From positions 1-10,147 of the forward strand of contig JBBIVP010000067.1 in assembly GCA_037439705.1 (NCBI GenBank): a stretch of DNA of 10,147 nt, read 5' to 3'. The notes beneath the pieces were generated by a model. It worked only from the letters and a program-made list of their open reading frames with translations. It was not told the origin of the DNA and searched no databases. Positions 1-6,027 of this stretch are shown here, in pieces (the first letter of the stretch is position 1; each line of letters begins with the position of its first letter). Both the position numbers and the translations under genes were made by a program. This DNA is from JBBIVP01 sp037439705 [NCBI: bacterium] (GTDB lineage Bacteria > JBBIVP01).

Positions 1-774
1 AAAACCGAGTTTTGAAGCCATTTTTTTCTTTGAGATTCTCGTTTCCCATTTTCTTTTTTCCGAATGAAAACACCTTACTGATTGAAGATACGGAAGTTCT
101 TTTCCCCAGATGAAAAAAGAGGATTCGGTCTTTCCTCCGCAATGGGAATGATAATAGGGTTCAATAAGCTCCCCTTTATATGTTAGAACTTCTCCCTTTG
201 TGCTTTCTACAGCGAGAAGAACATTAGGAGACGTATTTTGAATGCCATTATAAACCTGATGTATATGGGTAGATGTCAGGTCATAAATGGAATCCCTGTT
301 TTTCCTCAAAAGTTTATATGCGTATGTTCTTGCAGCAACCGCCTGAGCCTTTAATGCTTCAACAGGCCATCCCGAGGGGGTTTCCGATGCTACAACCCCT
401 GTAATGTACCTTTCAAGGTCTATGTCATTTATTAAATAAAGGTGACCCTCTCTGAGAATTATCTCCATTTTTCCCGGATAAACCTTTCCATCCACCTCTA
501 TTATGTTTTTTTTATTTTTCACAATTATGTAGGTTTTCAAGATAGGTTTTTCATTCAAGAGTATTCCTGATTCGTTGAATGATATTTTAAGCCTTCCTTG
601 GAGTGGAGAGATAATCGGTGAATAGGAAAATGGGTCTATGACTTCAAGTTCATTGCCTGTGATTATAATTGATGATGATGTCTTCAAAAGAATTCTGATA
701 AAAGGAGGAAGAGCCTGTGCTTCTGTTAAGAACGGATATATCAATGGAAAGGATAATAAAAGAAGCCTCTTCAA
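1..774 (-). CDS. SpoIID/LytB-domain secreted protein, C-terminus cut by window edge
   Basis: The 258 visible codons open with a TTG at 774 whose last two bases overlap the TGA stop of the upstream kinase gene (TTGA). A typical signal peptide follows, with a basic KR, a Leu-rich core and likely cleavage after AQA at about residue 21. Residues 121-151 carry the SpoIID hallmark: RYITGVVASETP, then WPVEALKAQAVAARTYA. The Glu of ASE (E131) corresponds to the catalytic acid of SpoIID lytic transglycosylases. Further family blocks are HQVYNG (about 172-177), the CGGKTE segment (212-217) and the WGKELPYLQSV stretch. SpoIID-family proteins cleave denuded peptidoglycan glycan strands; outside sporulating bacteria their role is mostly unknown. 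Only the end of the domain is missing, beyond base 1. An in-frame ATG at residue 103 would lose the signal peptide, so the TTG start is preferred. Family assignment is firm; the exact substrate is inferred. Confidence 0.88.
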   Translation of the reverse strand, partial: MKRLLLLSFPLIYPFLTEAQALPPFIRILLKTSSSIIITGNELEVIDPFSYSPIISPLQGRLKISFNESGILLNEKPILKTYIIVKNKKNIIEVDGKVYPGKMEIILREGHLYLINDIDLERYITGVVASETPSGWPVEALKAQAVAARTYAYKLLRKNRDSIYDLTSTHIHQVYNGIQNTSPNVLLAVESTKGEVLTYKGELIEPYYHSHCGGKTESSFFIWGKELPYLQSVRCFHSEKRKWETRISKKKMASKLGF

Positions 775-1727
775 ACCGAAATGAATTTTATCAACGGCCC
801 CTTTGTGATCCTTAAATTGGTCAATGATTTAAAAGGGATAACCTCTCCGTCAACAGCATATCCGTCCTGTGTAGTGATGAGGACTTCATTTGCCATTCCA
901 TTGAACGACTTTGTTCCTGGTAATCTTCCTGTCAGAAGTTGAAACAGATTTCTCAATATCTCTCTGTTCTCCATTGAGTTGGCAAGAAAATAAAATCCTT
1001 CCCTCGGAATTCCATTTGAATTGTAGAAAGGGCGAAACCACATCAGTGGATTTGGAAGGATTGTTGCCAGCGTGATCAGGACTTCTTTATAGGGATATGT
1101 ATTACCGTCTATTATTATTTTTACTGGAATCTTTCTGAAATAGTTACTTCTCGGCCCTTCCCCTTTCATAGTTGAGGCAATAAATTCTGCCATAGCAGAA
1201 TATACAACGCGCATTGTGCTTCTCATTCCTGGGGTATGTTCAAGATATCTTCTTGTAAGTTCAAACGCTATTCCGTTGGTAAAGGTTATTCCGTAGATAG
1301 GTAATTTCAGTCTTTCATCTTCAATTTTCAAAACATTTGAATAATGAACCGATGGCTCTTTTCCCTTTTCTATCACTCTGTTTATATACCTTCTTATAAC
1401 CATTACAGGTCCTTCATGCATATTCAGATTTTTTGAAAGGACATTTGTAGCACCTCCTGGAACATGAAGGATAGCTGGTTTCCAGTCCTCGCCAAATTTT
1501 AAAATCATATTTGTCAAAACTTTCTGCACACTTCCATCGCCACCGCATATAAGCAGGTGTTCAACTCCCTTTGATGAAAATTCGTCAAGAGTAGGCGGTA
1601 TTTCTATAAGTTCGTTTGTAACTTTCCATATAATTTTCCCGGAGGTTTTTGACATAAGCCTCCACAAAAACCATCTCGTCCTTTTTATTCTTGTAGCCTT
1701 AGCGTTTATAATTGCTCCTGTTTTCAT
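771..1727 (-). CDS. YegS/diacylglycerol kinase-like lipid kinase
   Basis: This 318-residue protein has the DAGK catalytic-domain signature: ICGGDGS at 60-66 (nucleotide-binding loop), PGGATN at 90-95 in the place of the usual GT-N motif, and VDGE at 292-295, which supplies the conserved acidic residue near the C-terminus. Length fits bacterial YegS/DgkB/BmrU relatives of roughly 300 residues. Such enzymes use ATP to phosphorylate a lipid hydroxyl (diacylglycerol, sphingoid or similar) at the cytoplasmic face of the membrane. The N-terminal 45 residues are basic and lack the clear NP-SG motif of many relatives, so the substrate cannot be named. It is first of two genes; the SpoIID-domain gene starts inside its stop codon, so both are probably cotranscribed and translationally coupled. 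The ATG at 1727 has no Shine-Dalgarno sequence in front of it. Confidence 0.85.
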   Translation of the reverse strand: MKTGAIINAKATRIKRTRWFLWRLMSKTSGKIIWKVTNELIEIPPTLDEFSSKGVEHLLICGGDGSVQKVLTNMILKFGEDWKPAILHVPGGATNVLSKNLNMHEGPVMVIRRYINRVIEKGKEPSVHYSNVLKIEDERLKLPIYGITFTNGIAFELTRRYLEHTPGMRSTMRVVYSAMAEFIASTMKGEGPRSNYFRKIPVKIIIDGNTYPYKEVLITLATILPNPLMWFRPFYNSNGIPREGFYFLANSMENREILRNLFQLLTGRLPGTKSFNGMANEVLITTQDGYAVDGEVIPFKSLTNLRITKGPLIKFISV

Positions 1728-1734
1728 TTTTTAT

Positions 1735-1763
1735 AGTTTATAAAATGAAAAATAAAGAGTAAA
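1735..1763 (-). promoter_or_regulatory. Weak candidate promoter for the lipid kinase operon
   Basis: On the minus strand a TTTACT (1763-1758) lies 17 bp before TAAACT (1740-1735), which in turn is 7 nt from the ATG at 1727. Each hexamer matches the sigma-70 consensus at only four of six positions. A TATAAA at 1742-1737 is a better -10 box but lacks a well-spaced -35 box. If either is used, the transcript would begin at or within a few bases of the start codon. Confidence 0.25.
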
Positions 1764-1779
1764 GTAAAATTTGAACTGC

Positions 1780-1795
1780 ATCTGGCGGGTCAGAT
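1780..1795. repeat. Short inverted repeat ATCTG-6-CAGAT
   Basis: A perfect 5-bp inverted repeat with a 6-base GC-rich loop lies between the divergent genes and is followed on the plus strand by five T residues. It resembles a weak terminator hairpin, but no plus-strand gene precedes it. It may be a regulator site for the minus-strand genes, or chance. Confidence 0.3.
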
Positions 1796-1820
1796 TTTTA
1801 AAAAGCAGGCATTTTGAAGG

Positions 1821-1848
1821 AAATAATCCCTTTTCATAGAGATTATTT
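1821..1848. promoter_or_regulatory. Inverted repeat upstream of barrel-gene promoter, possible operator
   Basis: AAATAATC (1821-1828) and its exact reverse complement GATTATTT (1841-1848) are separated by 12 bases. The half-site centres are therefore 20 bp apart, about two helical turns, a layout suited to a dimeric DNA-binding protein. The repeat ends 19 bp before the -35 box at 1868. AT-rich arms raise the chance of coincidence. Confidence 0.35.
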
Positions 1849-1867
1849 TTTAGGAACGCCGTTTTCC

Positions 1868-1896
1868 TTGACTTTTATTTTTTGATTTTGTAAAAT
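1868..1896 (+). promoter_or_regulatory. Sigma-70-type promoter for the plus-strand operon, apparently leaderless
   Basis: TTGACT at 1868-1873 and TAAAAT at 1891-1896 are separated by exactly 17 bp, each one base off consensus. Transcription would begin about 7 nt past the -10 box, at 1903-1904, which is the A of the ATG. There is no Shine-Dalgarno sequence in the few bases before the ATG. The signal peptide encoded from that ATG supports the start, so a leaderless mRNA is the simplest reading. Confidence 0.7.
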
Positions 1897-1903
1897 TTTA
1901 TTA

Positions 1904-3499
1904 ATGAAAAAGTATTTTCCAATTTTTTTAATTTTATGTTTGCCTTCAAAGGTTTTTTCTCTCCCTTCTGTAAGTGGAGGAAGCGGGCTTGTCTTTTTGA
2001 GGTCTGCTGACCTTCTTTTGAAAAAACAATGGGATGTAAGCATTTTCAGTGATTTCCGTTTTTATTCTATTCCATCTGCTCACAAATTTTCCTTTTATGA
2101 ACCAAAAAACGATTTTAATTTCTACACTCATTTCAATTACGGGATTATTGACGGTCTGGAAACAGGTCTATCTCTTCCTTTCTATGTAGGAAGGGCACTT
2201 GACGGAGAAAGCACATCCGACTATTCGGGACTTGGAAATATCGGACTACATCTAAGGTATTCTCCGTTTCCGGGAAGGAAAAAGGAATCCTCCATTGCCT
2301 TTACCACTTATGTTTCTTTTCCGAGTTCTTCAAAAAAGGGAGAACTGGGAAGCAATGAGGTTAATGGAGGAATTGAGTTAAATCTTTCAGGTTATTTTAC
2401 CGAATCAAAATCTCTTGCAGGTCATTTCAGTATCGGCATTGATTATGCTGATTATTTTGAGGAAAACAAATCAAATACCAACGCAGATATTGTTCCTGCT
2501 ACGAGATTGACCGCGGGAGCCGGGATTGAATTTGCACCTATTCAATGGATGAGCCTTATGTTTGAGCTTTGGGGATGGAGGATTTTTTATGTAAGGGATG
2601 ATTCCTTTGATGCAACCATAGGTTTGAGATTTCTTCCCCATGAAAACCTTTCTCTCGTTGCAGCAACTGCTTTCAGAGTTACAGATGAGTGGAAGGCAAA
2701 TTACGATTTTATAGGCACAATTGGTATTTCATACATCTCGGGGGAGAAAATTTATTCCTACACTCCTTCTGCAAAAGTAGCAAAACCTGCAAAAGAGGAA
2801 GCACTTCCTCCTCCAGAGATAACAGTTAGAATTATGAATGCCTGTAAAGACGAGAGCGTAATAAAAACAATAATGGATTCATCTACAAAACTCGGATTTA
2901 AAGTTGTTGGTGTGGGCGTTTATACAAAAGAAGTAAAAGAAACATCCATTTATTTCAATCCTGATAAAATGAAAGAAGCGCTTGACCTTTCAAGGGCTAT
3001 TCCTGGCAGACAGAAAATAAAAAAGACAAAAGAACCCATGAAAACATCGGATATTCTTGTTATTTCAGCCTGCGATTTGCTTCCTCCGGAAAAAATTCCA
3101 GTTCCTGAGATTTCTCCACCACCTTCACCTCCACCTTCTCCACCATCTCAGGTTGTTCCTCCTCCACCATCTCCGCCACCTGCAGTTTTACCTCCTCCTG
3201 TTACTGAAGTTAAAAAATCAATAAAGGAATTGAGGATAGGTATTTTCAATGCCTGTGGAACACCAGGGCTTGCGAGGACTGCTGCAAAGACACTGATACT
3301 GAGGGGTTTGAATGTCACCCAGATAGGAGAGGCGGAGGTAAAAGGTTTACAGAGAACGAGGGTAATATATCGTCCGATATATAAGGAAGAGGCATTTGTT
3401 CTTGGAATACCTTTTTCAAAGAATCCCGAATTGATAGAAGACCCAAATTTAAAAGACCTTGAGGTACGAATTGAGGTAGGATGCGAATATCGTCCCTGA
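1904..3499 (+). CDS. Outer-membrane beta-barrel protein with two C-terminal LytR_C-like repeats
   Basis: This 531-residue exported protein starts with a signal peptide (KK, hydrophobic core, probable cleavage near residue 19). Residues about 20-285 alternate polar and hydrophobic positions with many aromatic residues and glycines, opening with a GGSGLVFLRSADLL segment. This resembles the barrel-like N-terminal regions of large OmpA-family proteins in diderm bacteria. Residues 305-392 and 441-529 form two related repeats resembling LytR_C domains; the second has the typical opening IGIFNACGTPGLARTAA, and both share NAC. A proline/serine-rich linker (about 393-438) separates them. The only mature cysteines are C314/C390 and C451/C527, each pair 76 residues apart, suggesting one disulphide per repeat. 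LytR_C domains occur at the end of LytR-CpsA-Psr envelope proteins. A role linking outer membrane to periplasm or cell wall is inference. It is the first gene of a four-gene operon. Confidence 0.75.
   Translation: MKKYFPIFLILCLPSKVFSLPSVSGGSGLVFLRSADLLLKKQWDVSIFSDFRFYSIPSAHKFSFYEPKNDFNFYTHFNYGIIDGLETGLSLPFYVGRALDGESTSDYSGLGNIGLHLRYSPFPGRKKESSIAFTTYVSFPSSSKKGELGSNEVNGGIELNLSGYFTESKSLAGHFSIGIDYADYFEENKSNTNADIVPATRLTAGAGIEFAPIQWMSLMFELWGWRIFYVRDDSFDATIGLRFLPHENLSLVAATAFRVTDEWKANYDFIGTIGISYISGEKIYSYTPSAKVAKPAKEEALPPPEITVRIMNACKDESVIKTIMDSSTKLGFKVVGVGVYTKEVKETSIYFNPDKMKEALDLSRAIPGRQKIKKTKEPMKTSDILVISACDLLPPEKIPVPEISPPPSPPPSPPSQVVPPPPSPPPAVLPPPVTEVKKSIKELRIGIFNACGTPGLARTAAKTLILRGLNVTQIGEAEVKGLQRTRVIYRPIYKEEAFVLGIPFSKNPELIEDPNLKDLEVRIEVGCEYRP
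3094..3203 (+). repeat. Low-complexity CCT/CCA-rich tract encoding a proline-rich linker
   Basis: Degenerate CCT, CCA and TCT triplets recur here and encode a PPPSPPPSPP-type linker. The repeat is imperfect at DNA level, so selection on an extended, flexible peptide is more likely than simple slippage. It sits exactly between the two cysteine-containing repeats of the barrel protein. Confidence 0.7.
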
Positions 3500-4059
3500 T
3501 TTTTTGCCTTTTTATTTTTTTATTTTCATTAAATTCTTCAGCGCAGGAAAAGGGTGAGGATGTGAAAACAATGATAAAAAATGCCTTGAAGTTTTATGAG
3601 GAAGGAAATGTTCTCCTCACCCTCAGAGAGATGGATAAGGCACTGGAGATTATTGTTAAAGAGGCTGGAAAGAAAATAGAGAAAGCACTGCCTTCAGGTG
3701 GTGAAGTATGGTCTGCTGGTGAAACACAGATTTTAAGGTTTGGAAAGGGAGGAGTCACCGTGGTACGGACATATACAAGTAAAGAAAAAAAGGATGTGAA
3801 GGTAAAGCTGAACATAACATTTGGTTCACCAATTTTGCCATACATAAATTCCCTTATGCAAAACGAATTTTTTTTAGAAAGAAAGGATGTGATTGATGTA
3901 GATGGTTTGAGAGTGCTTTTTATTGCTCTTCCTGATGAAAAGGGTTACGAATGTTATACGATGGTGGAGCCAGGATACCTTATAACCGTGAAGGGAAATA
4001 TAACAAAGGAAAGCATAATAAACCTTTTAAAGTCTATTGATTACAGCAAACTTCATTGA
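3481..4059 (+). CDS. Small secreted protein of unknown function, helical N-part and beta-rich C-part
   Basis: I do not recognise a named family. The 192-residue product begins with a clear signal peptide (R, then a Phe/Leu-rich core, cleavage likely after SSA at 21). Residues about 25-70 look like one TPR-like helical hairpin (ALKFYEEGNVLLTLREMDKALEI split by a turn), with a lysine-rich second helix leading to ALPSGGEVW. The rest (about 75-190) is predicted beta-rich, with a glycine-rich turn near 88-91 and a short C-terminal helix. The ATG overlaps the end of the barrel gene by 19 nt, and GAGG at 3473-3476 lies just upstream, so it is translated from the same mRNA. Export and position suggest a periplasmic partner of the barrel protein, which is inference only. 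A single cysteine (C158) remains after signal removal. Confidence 0.75.
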   Translation: MRISSLIFCLFIFLFSLNSSAQEKGEDVKTMIKNALKFYEEGNVLLTLREMDKALEIIVKEAGKKIEKALPSGGEVWSAGETQILRFGKGGVTVVRTYTSKEKKDVKVKLNITFGSPILPYINSLMQNEFFLERKDVIDVDGLRVLFIALPDEKGYECYTMVEPGYLITVKGNITKESIINLLKSIDYSKLH

Positions 4060-5342
4060 AGAAGCCGTTAATTGTAACGGATTTTGATGGTACAGTTAAT
4101 TTAAAAGATGTAAGTTTCAGTATATTGAATTACTTTACTAACGGGACATGGGAAGGAATTGATAAGGATTTTATAAGTGGAAAAATAGGTTCTTTAGAAG
4201 CCTACACAAGAATTTCAAGACTTCTCAAGGGAAATGAAGAGGAATGGAAAAGATATTCAAGGAATATAGCAGATGTAGACCCATGGTTTAAAAAATTCAT
4301 AAAGGAAACATCAGATTTTCTTGAAGTGGTTATAGTGAGTGATGGATTTGATATCTACATAAAGGAAATTCTTCAAAAAGAAGGAATAAAAGGAATAGAG
4401 TTCTATGCCAATATAGTAGAATTTAAAGGTGATAAAATAGAAATCAAATTTCCATACCGTTCAGAGGAATGTGAGGAATGTGGAACATGTAAAAAAGAGA
4501 TTTTGCTCAAAAAGAAAAATGAAGGATATGCTCCAGTAATATATATTGGAGATGGATATTCTGATAGATGCGCGTTTCAATATGCTGATTGGGTTTTTGC
4601 AAGAAGAACACTTGCAAAAATTATTATTTCAAAAAGAATTGGATTTTCCTATCTAAAAAGTTTTGAAAGCATTTTAAGGTGGATAAAAGAAAGAAAGAAG
4701 GGAATAATTTTTGACCTTGATGGAACAATAATTGATTCCTACAGGCCAATAATAAAATCAATGAAAATGGCATTAAGAGAAATGGGAGTAAACCCTCCTC
4801 AGGATGGTGAAATAAGGAAAATGGTGGGTATCCCGGTAAATGAGATTATGGAGAAATTTTTTAAATGTGATGCTGAAAAAGGAGTTAAACTTTTTAGAAA
4901 ATTTTATGGGGAGGAATTCAGAAACGGAACAAGGGTGATAAATGGTGTGAGAAAGGCGCTAAATGAACTGAAAAGGGATTATACCCTTGCCTTAATAAGC
5001 AATAAAAGCGAGCGGTTTGTGAAGGAAATCCTGAACTGGAAGAAACTTGATAAAATTTTTAAATTCTCAACAGGAGAATCTGAAAGCATCCCGCCAAAAC
5101 CATCACCGAGAATGCTTGAGGTGGCTATGGAATCTCAAAAATTGCTACCGTCGGAGTGCGTGTTTGTGGGAGATACCCATATTGATTTTATTACCGCTGA
5201 AAGGGCAAGGGTTGAATTTGTAGGAGTATATTCTGGAAGTGAAACCGCTGAAACCCTGTATGAACTTCGTCCTTCTTCCCTTCTTCCTAACCTCAGAGAA
5301 CTTCTCAGGATGATGAAGGTGAGGGAGAAATTTTGGAGATAA
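4056..5342 (+). CDS. Fusion of two HAD phosphatases: MtnX-like plus phosphoglycolate phosphatase-like
   Basis: Two complete HAD-superfamily domains are joined in 428 residues. Domain 1 (about 1-212) has DFDGT at 9-13, VSDG at 94-97, a CEECGTCK cluster at 139-146 and GDGYSD at 165-170. Its order and the SDGFDIYI and CG-CK segments resemble MtnX, the methionine-salvage phosphatase acting on 2-hydroxy-3-keto-5-methylthiopentenyl-1-phosphate, and related phosphoserine phosphatases. Domain 2 (about 213-428) has DLDGT at 220-224, ISNK at 314-317, PPKPSP with K348, and GDTHID at 372-377, typical of Gph/PGP-type phosphatases. All catalytic residues appear intact in both. The TTG start at 4056 overlaps the previous TGA stop; an in-frame stop at 4038-4040 and motif I at residue 9 leave no better start. 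Both domains should be cytoplasmic. Substrates are inferred from family resemblance and are not certain. Confidence 0.85.
   Translation: MKKPLIVTDFDGTVNLKDVSFSILNYFTNGTWEGIDKDFISGKIGSLEAYTRISRLLKGNEEEWKRYSRNIADVDPWFKKFIKETSDFLEVVIVSDGFDIYIKEILQKEGIKGIEFYANIVEFKGDKIEIKFPYRSEECEECGTCKKEILLKKKNEGYAPVIYIGDGYSDRCAFQYADWVFARRTLAKIIISKRIGFSYLKSFESILRWIKERKKGIIFDLDGTIIDSYRPIIKSMKMALREMGVNPPQDGEIRKMVGIPVNEIMEKFFKCDAEKGVKLFRKFYGEEFRNGTRVINGVRKALNELKRDYTLALISNKSERFVKEILNWKKLDKIFKFSTGESESIPPKPSPRMLEVAMESQKLLPSECVFVGDTHIDFITAERARVEFVGVYSGSETAETLYELRPSSLLPNLRELLRMMKVREKFWR
5321..5327 (+). promoter_or_regulatory. Ribosome binding site deciding a TTG start
   Basis: GAGGGAG lies five bases before the TTG at 5333. 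No in-frame ATG exists before the SDLH metal motif of the encoded phosphoesterase, so this site together with the TTG fixes the start, 10 nt inside the end of the HAD fusion gene. Confidence 0.6.
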
Positions 5343-6025
5343 AAAAATGCATTTTCCTTTCCGACCTTCACATTGAAACCGATAAAGAGATTGAAAAATT
5401 TTTAAAATTTATTAAAAAAACCGATGCGTCCGCAATTTTTCTTCTCGGTGACATCTTTGAGTTTTTTGCCTACGATAACTCCATCTGTGTGAAAAAATAT
5501 GAACATATTATAAATGAGTTAAAGGAGATATCTCTCCAAGGAAAAAAGGTGGTAGTTGTGGAAGGCAATCATGATTTTGCTTTAAATGGAAAATTTGTTT
5601 CTGAAAGTAAAATAGAAATTTCAGAAAAGGAATACAGAATTGACTTAAACGGAAAAGGAGCGGTTTTAATTCATGGCGATGTATTTTTTATGAACAGAAT
5701 TTTCAAAAGCATACTTACTTCCAAGATAACAAAAATAATAATTAAATTTATACCTGAAAACTTTGTGATGAAGTTGGGGTTCTGGTTTTCTTCACTGGGA
5801 AAGAATAAGAGAGAAATTGTTAAAGAAGAAATGATAGAAAGACAGATAAGATATCTGCTAAAAATGTTTAAAGATAGTGCCGAAATTCTTATTTCGGGAC
5901 ATCTTCATAAGCCTCTTATGAGGAAATTTTTACTGGGAGATAAAACTTTGCTCTGGATAAATCCAGGAGGTCCCGATTATTTCTGTGAGTACTGTGACGG
6001 GGATTTTTATATAAAACCCTATTAG
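5333..6025 (+). CDS. LpxH-like calcineurin-type metallophosphoesterase
   Basis: The 230-residue protein has the full metallophosphoesterase motif set: SDLH (D11, H13), GDIFEFF (D40), GNHD (79-81), HGD (114-116) and GHLHKP (189-194). These residues bind two metal ions. The GDIFEF block, the length near 240 residues and the mid-protein helical insertion (about 120-180) resemble LpxH, which hydrolyses UDP-2,3-diacylglucosamine in lipid A synthesis at the cytoplasmic membrane. Canonical LpxH has GNRD rather than GNHD, so a related hydrolase with another nucleotide-linked or phospholipid substrate remains possible. It is last in the plus-strand operon, overlaps the HAD fusion by 10 nt and uses TTG as start. 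The stop lies 2 bp from the end of the convergent operon. Confidence 0.8.
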   Translation: MEIKKCIFLSDLHIETDKEIEKFLKFIKKTDASAIFLLGDIFEFFAYDNSICVKKYEHIINELKEISLQGKKVVVVEGNHDFALNGKFVSESKIEISEKEYRIDLNGKGAVLIHGDVFFMNRIFKSILTSKITKIIIKFIPENFVMKLGFWFSSLGKNKREIVKEEMIERQIRYLLKMFKDSAEILISGHLHKPLMRKFLLGDKTLLWINPGGPDYFCEYCDGDFYIKPY

Positions 6026-6027
6026 CC

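Noticed and set aside
1780-1800. Hairpin with a following T-run as an intrinsic terminator
   Set aside because: The stem is only 5 bp and no plus-strand gene lies upstream to be terminated; kept only as an inverted repeat.
1843-2131. Two overlapping minus-strand open frames over the start of the barrel gene
   Set aside because: They are basic, low-complexity translations opposite a gene with a clear signal peptide and promoter, and have no recognisable motif or ribosome binding site.
3094-3203. CRISPR-like or tandem-repeat array
   Set aside because: The repeats are degenerate triplets within an open frame encoding a proline-rich linker, without spacers.
3594-3845. Minus-strand open frame of 83 codons
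   Set aside because: It lies wholly opposite the secreted-protein gene and its sequence looks like an antisense shadow, Ser/Phe-rich with no domain.
5135-5371. Minus-strand open frame across the HAD/LpxH junction
   Set aside because: It is opposite conserved HAD motifs and has no start signals or family features.
5980-6000. CTGTGA direct repeat near the operon end as a terminator or regulator site
   Set aside because: It comes from the CEYCD codons of the LpxH-like gene and forms no stable stem with a T-run.
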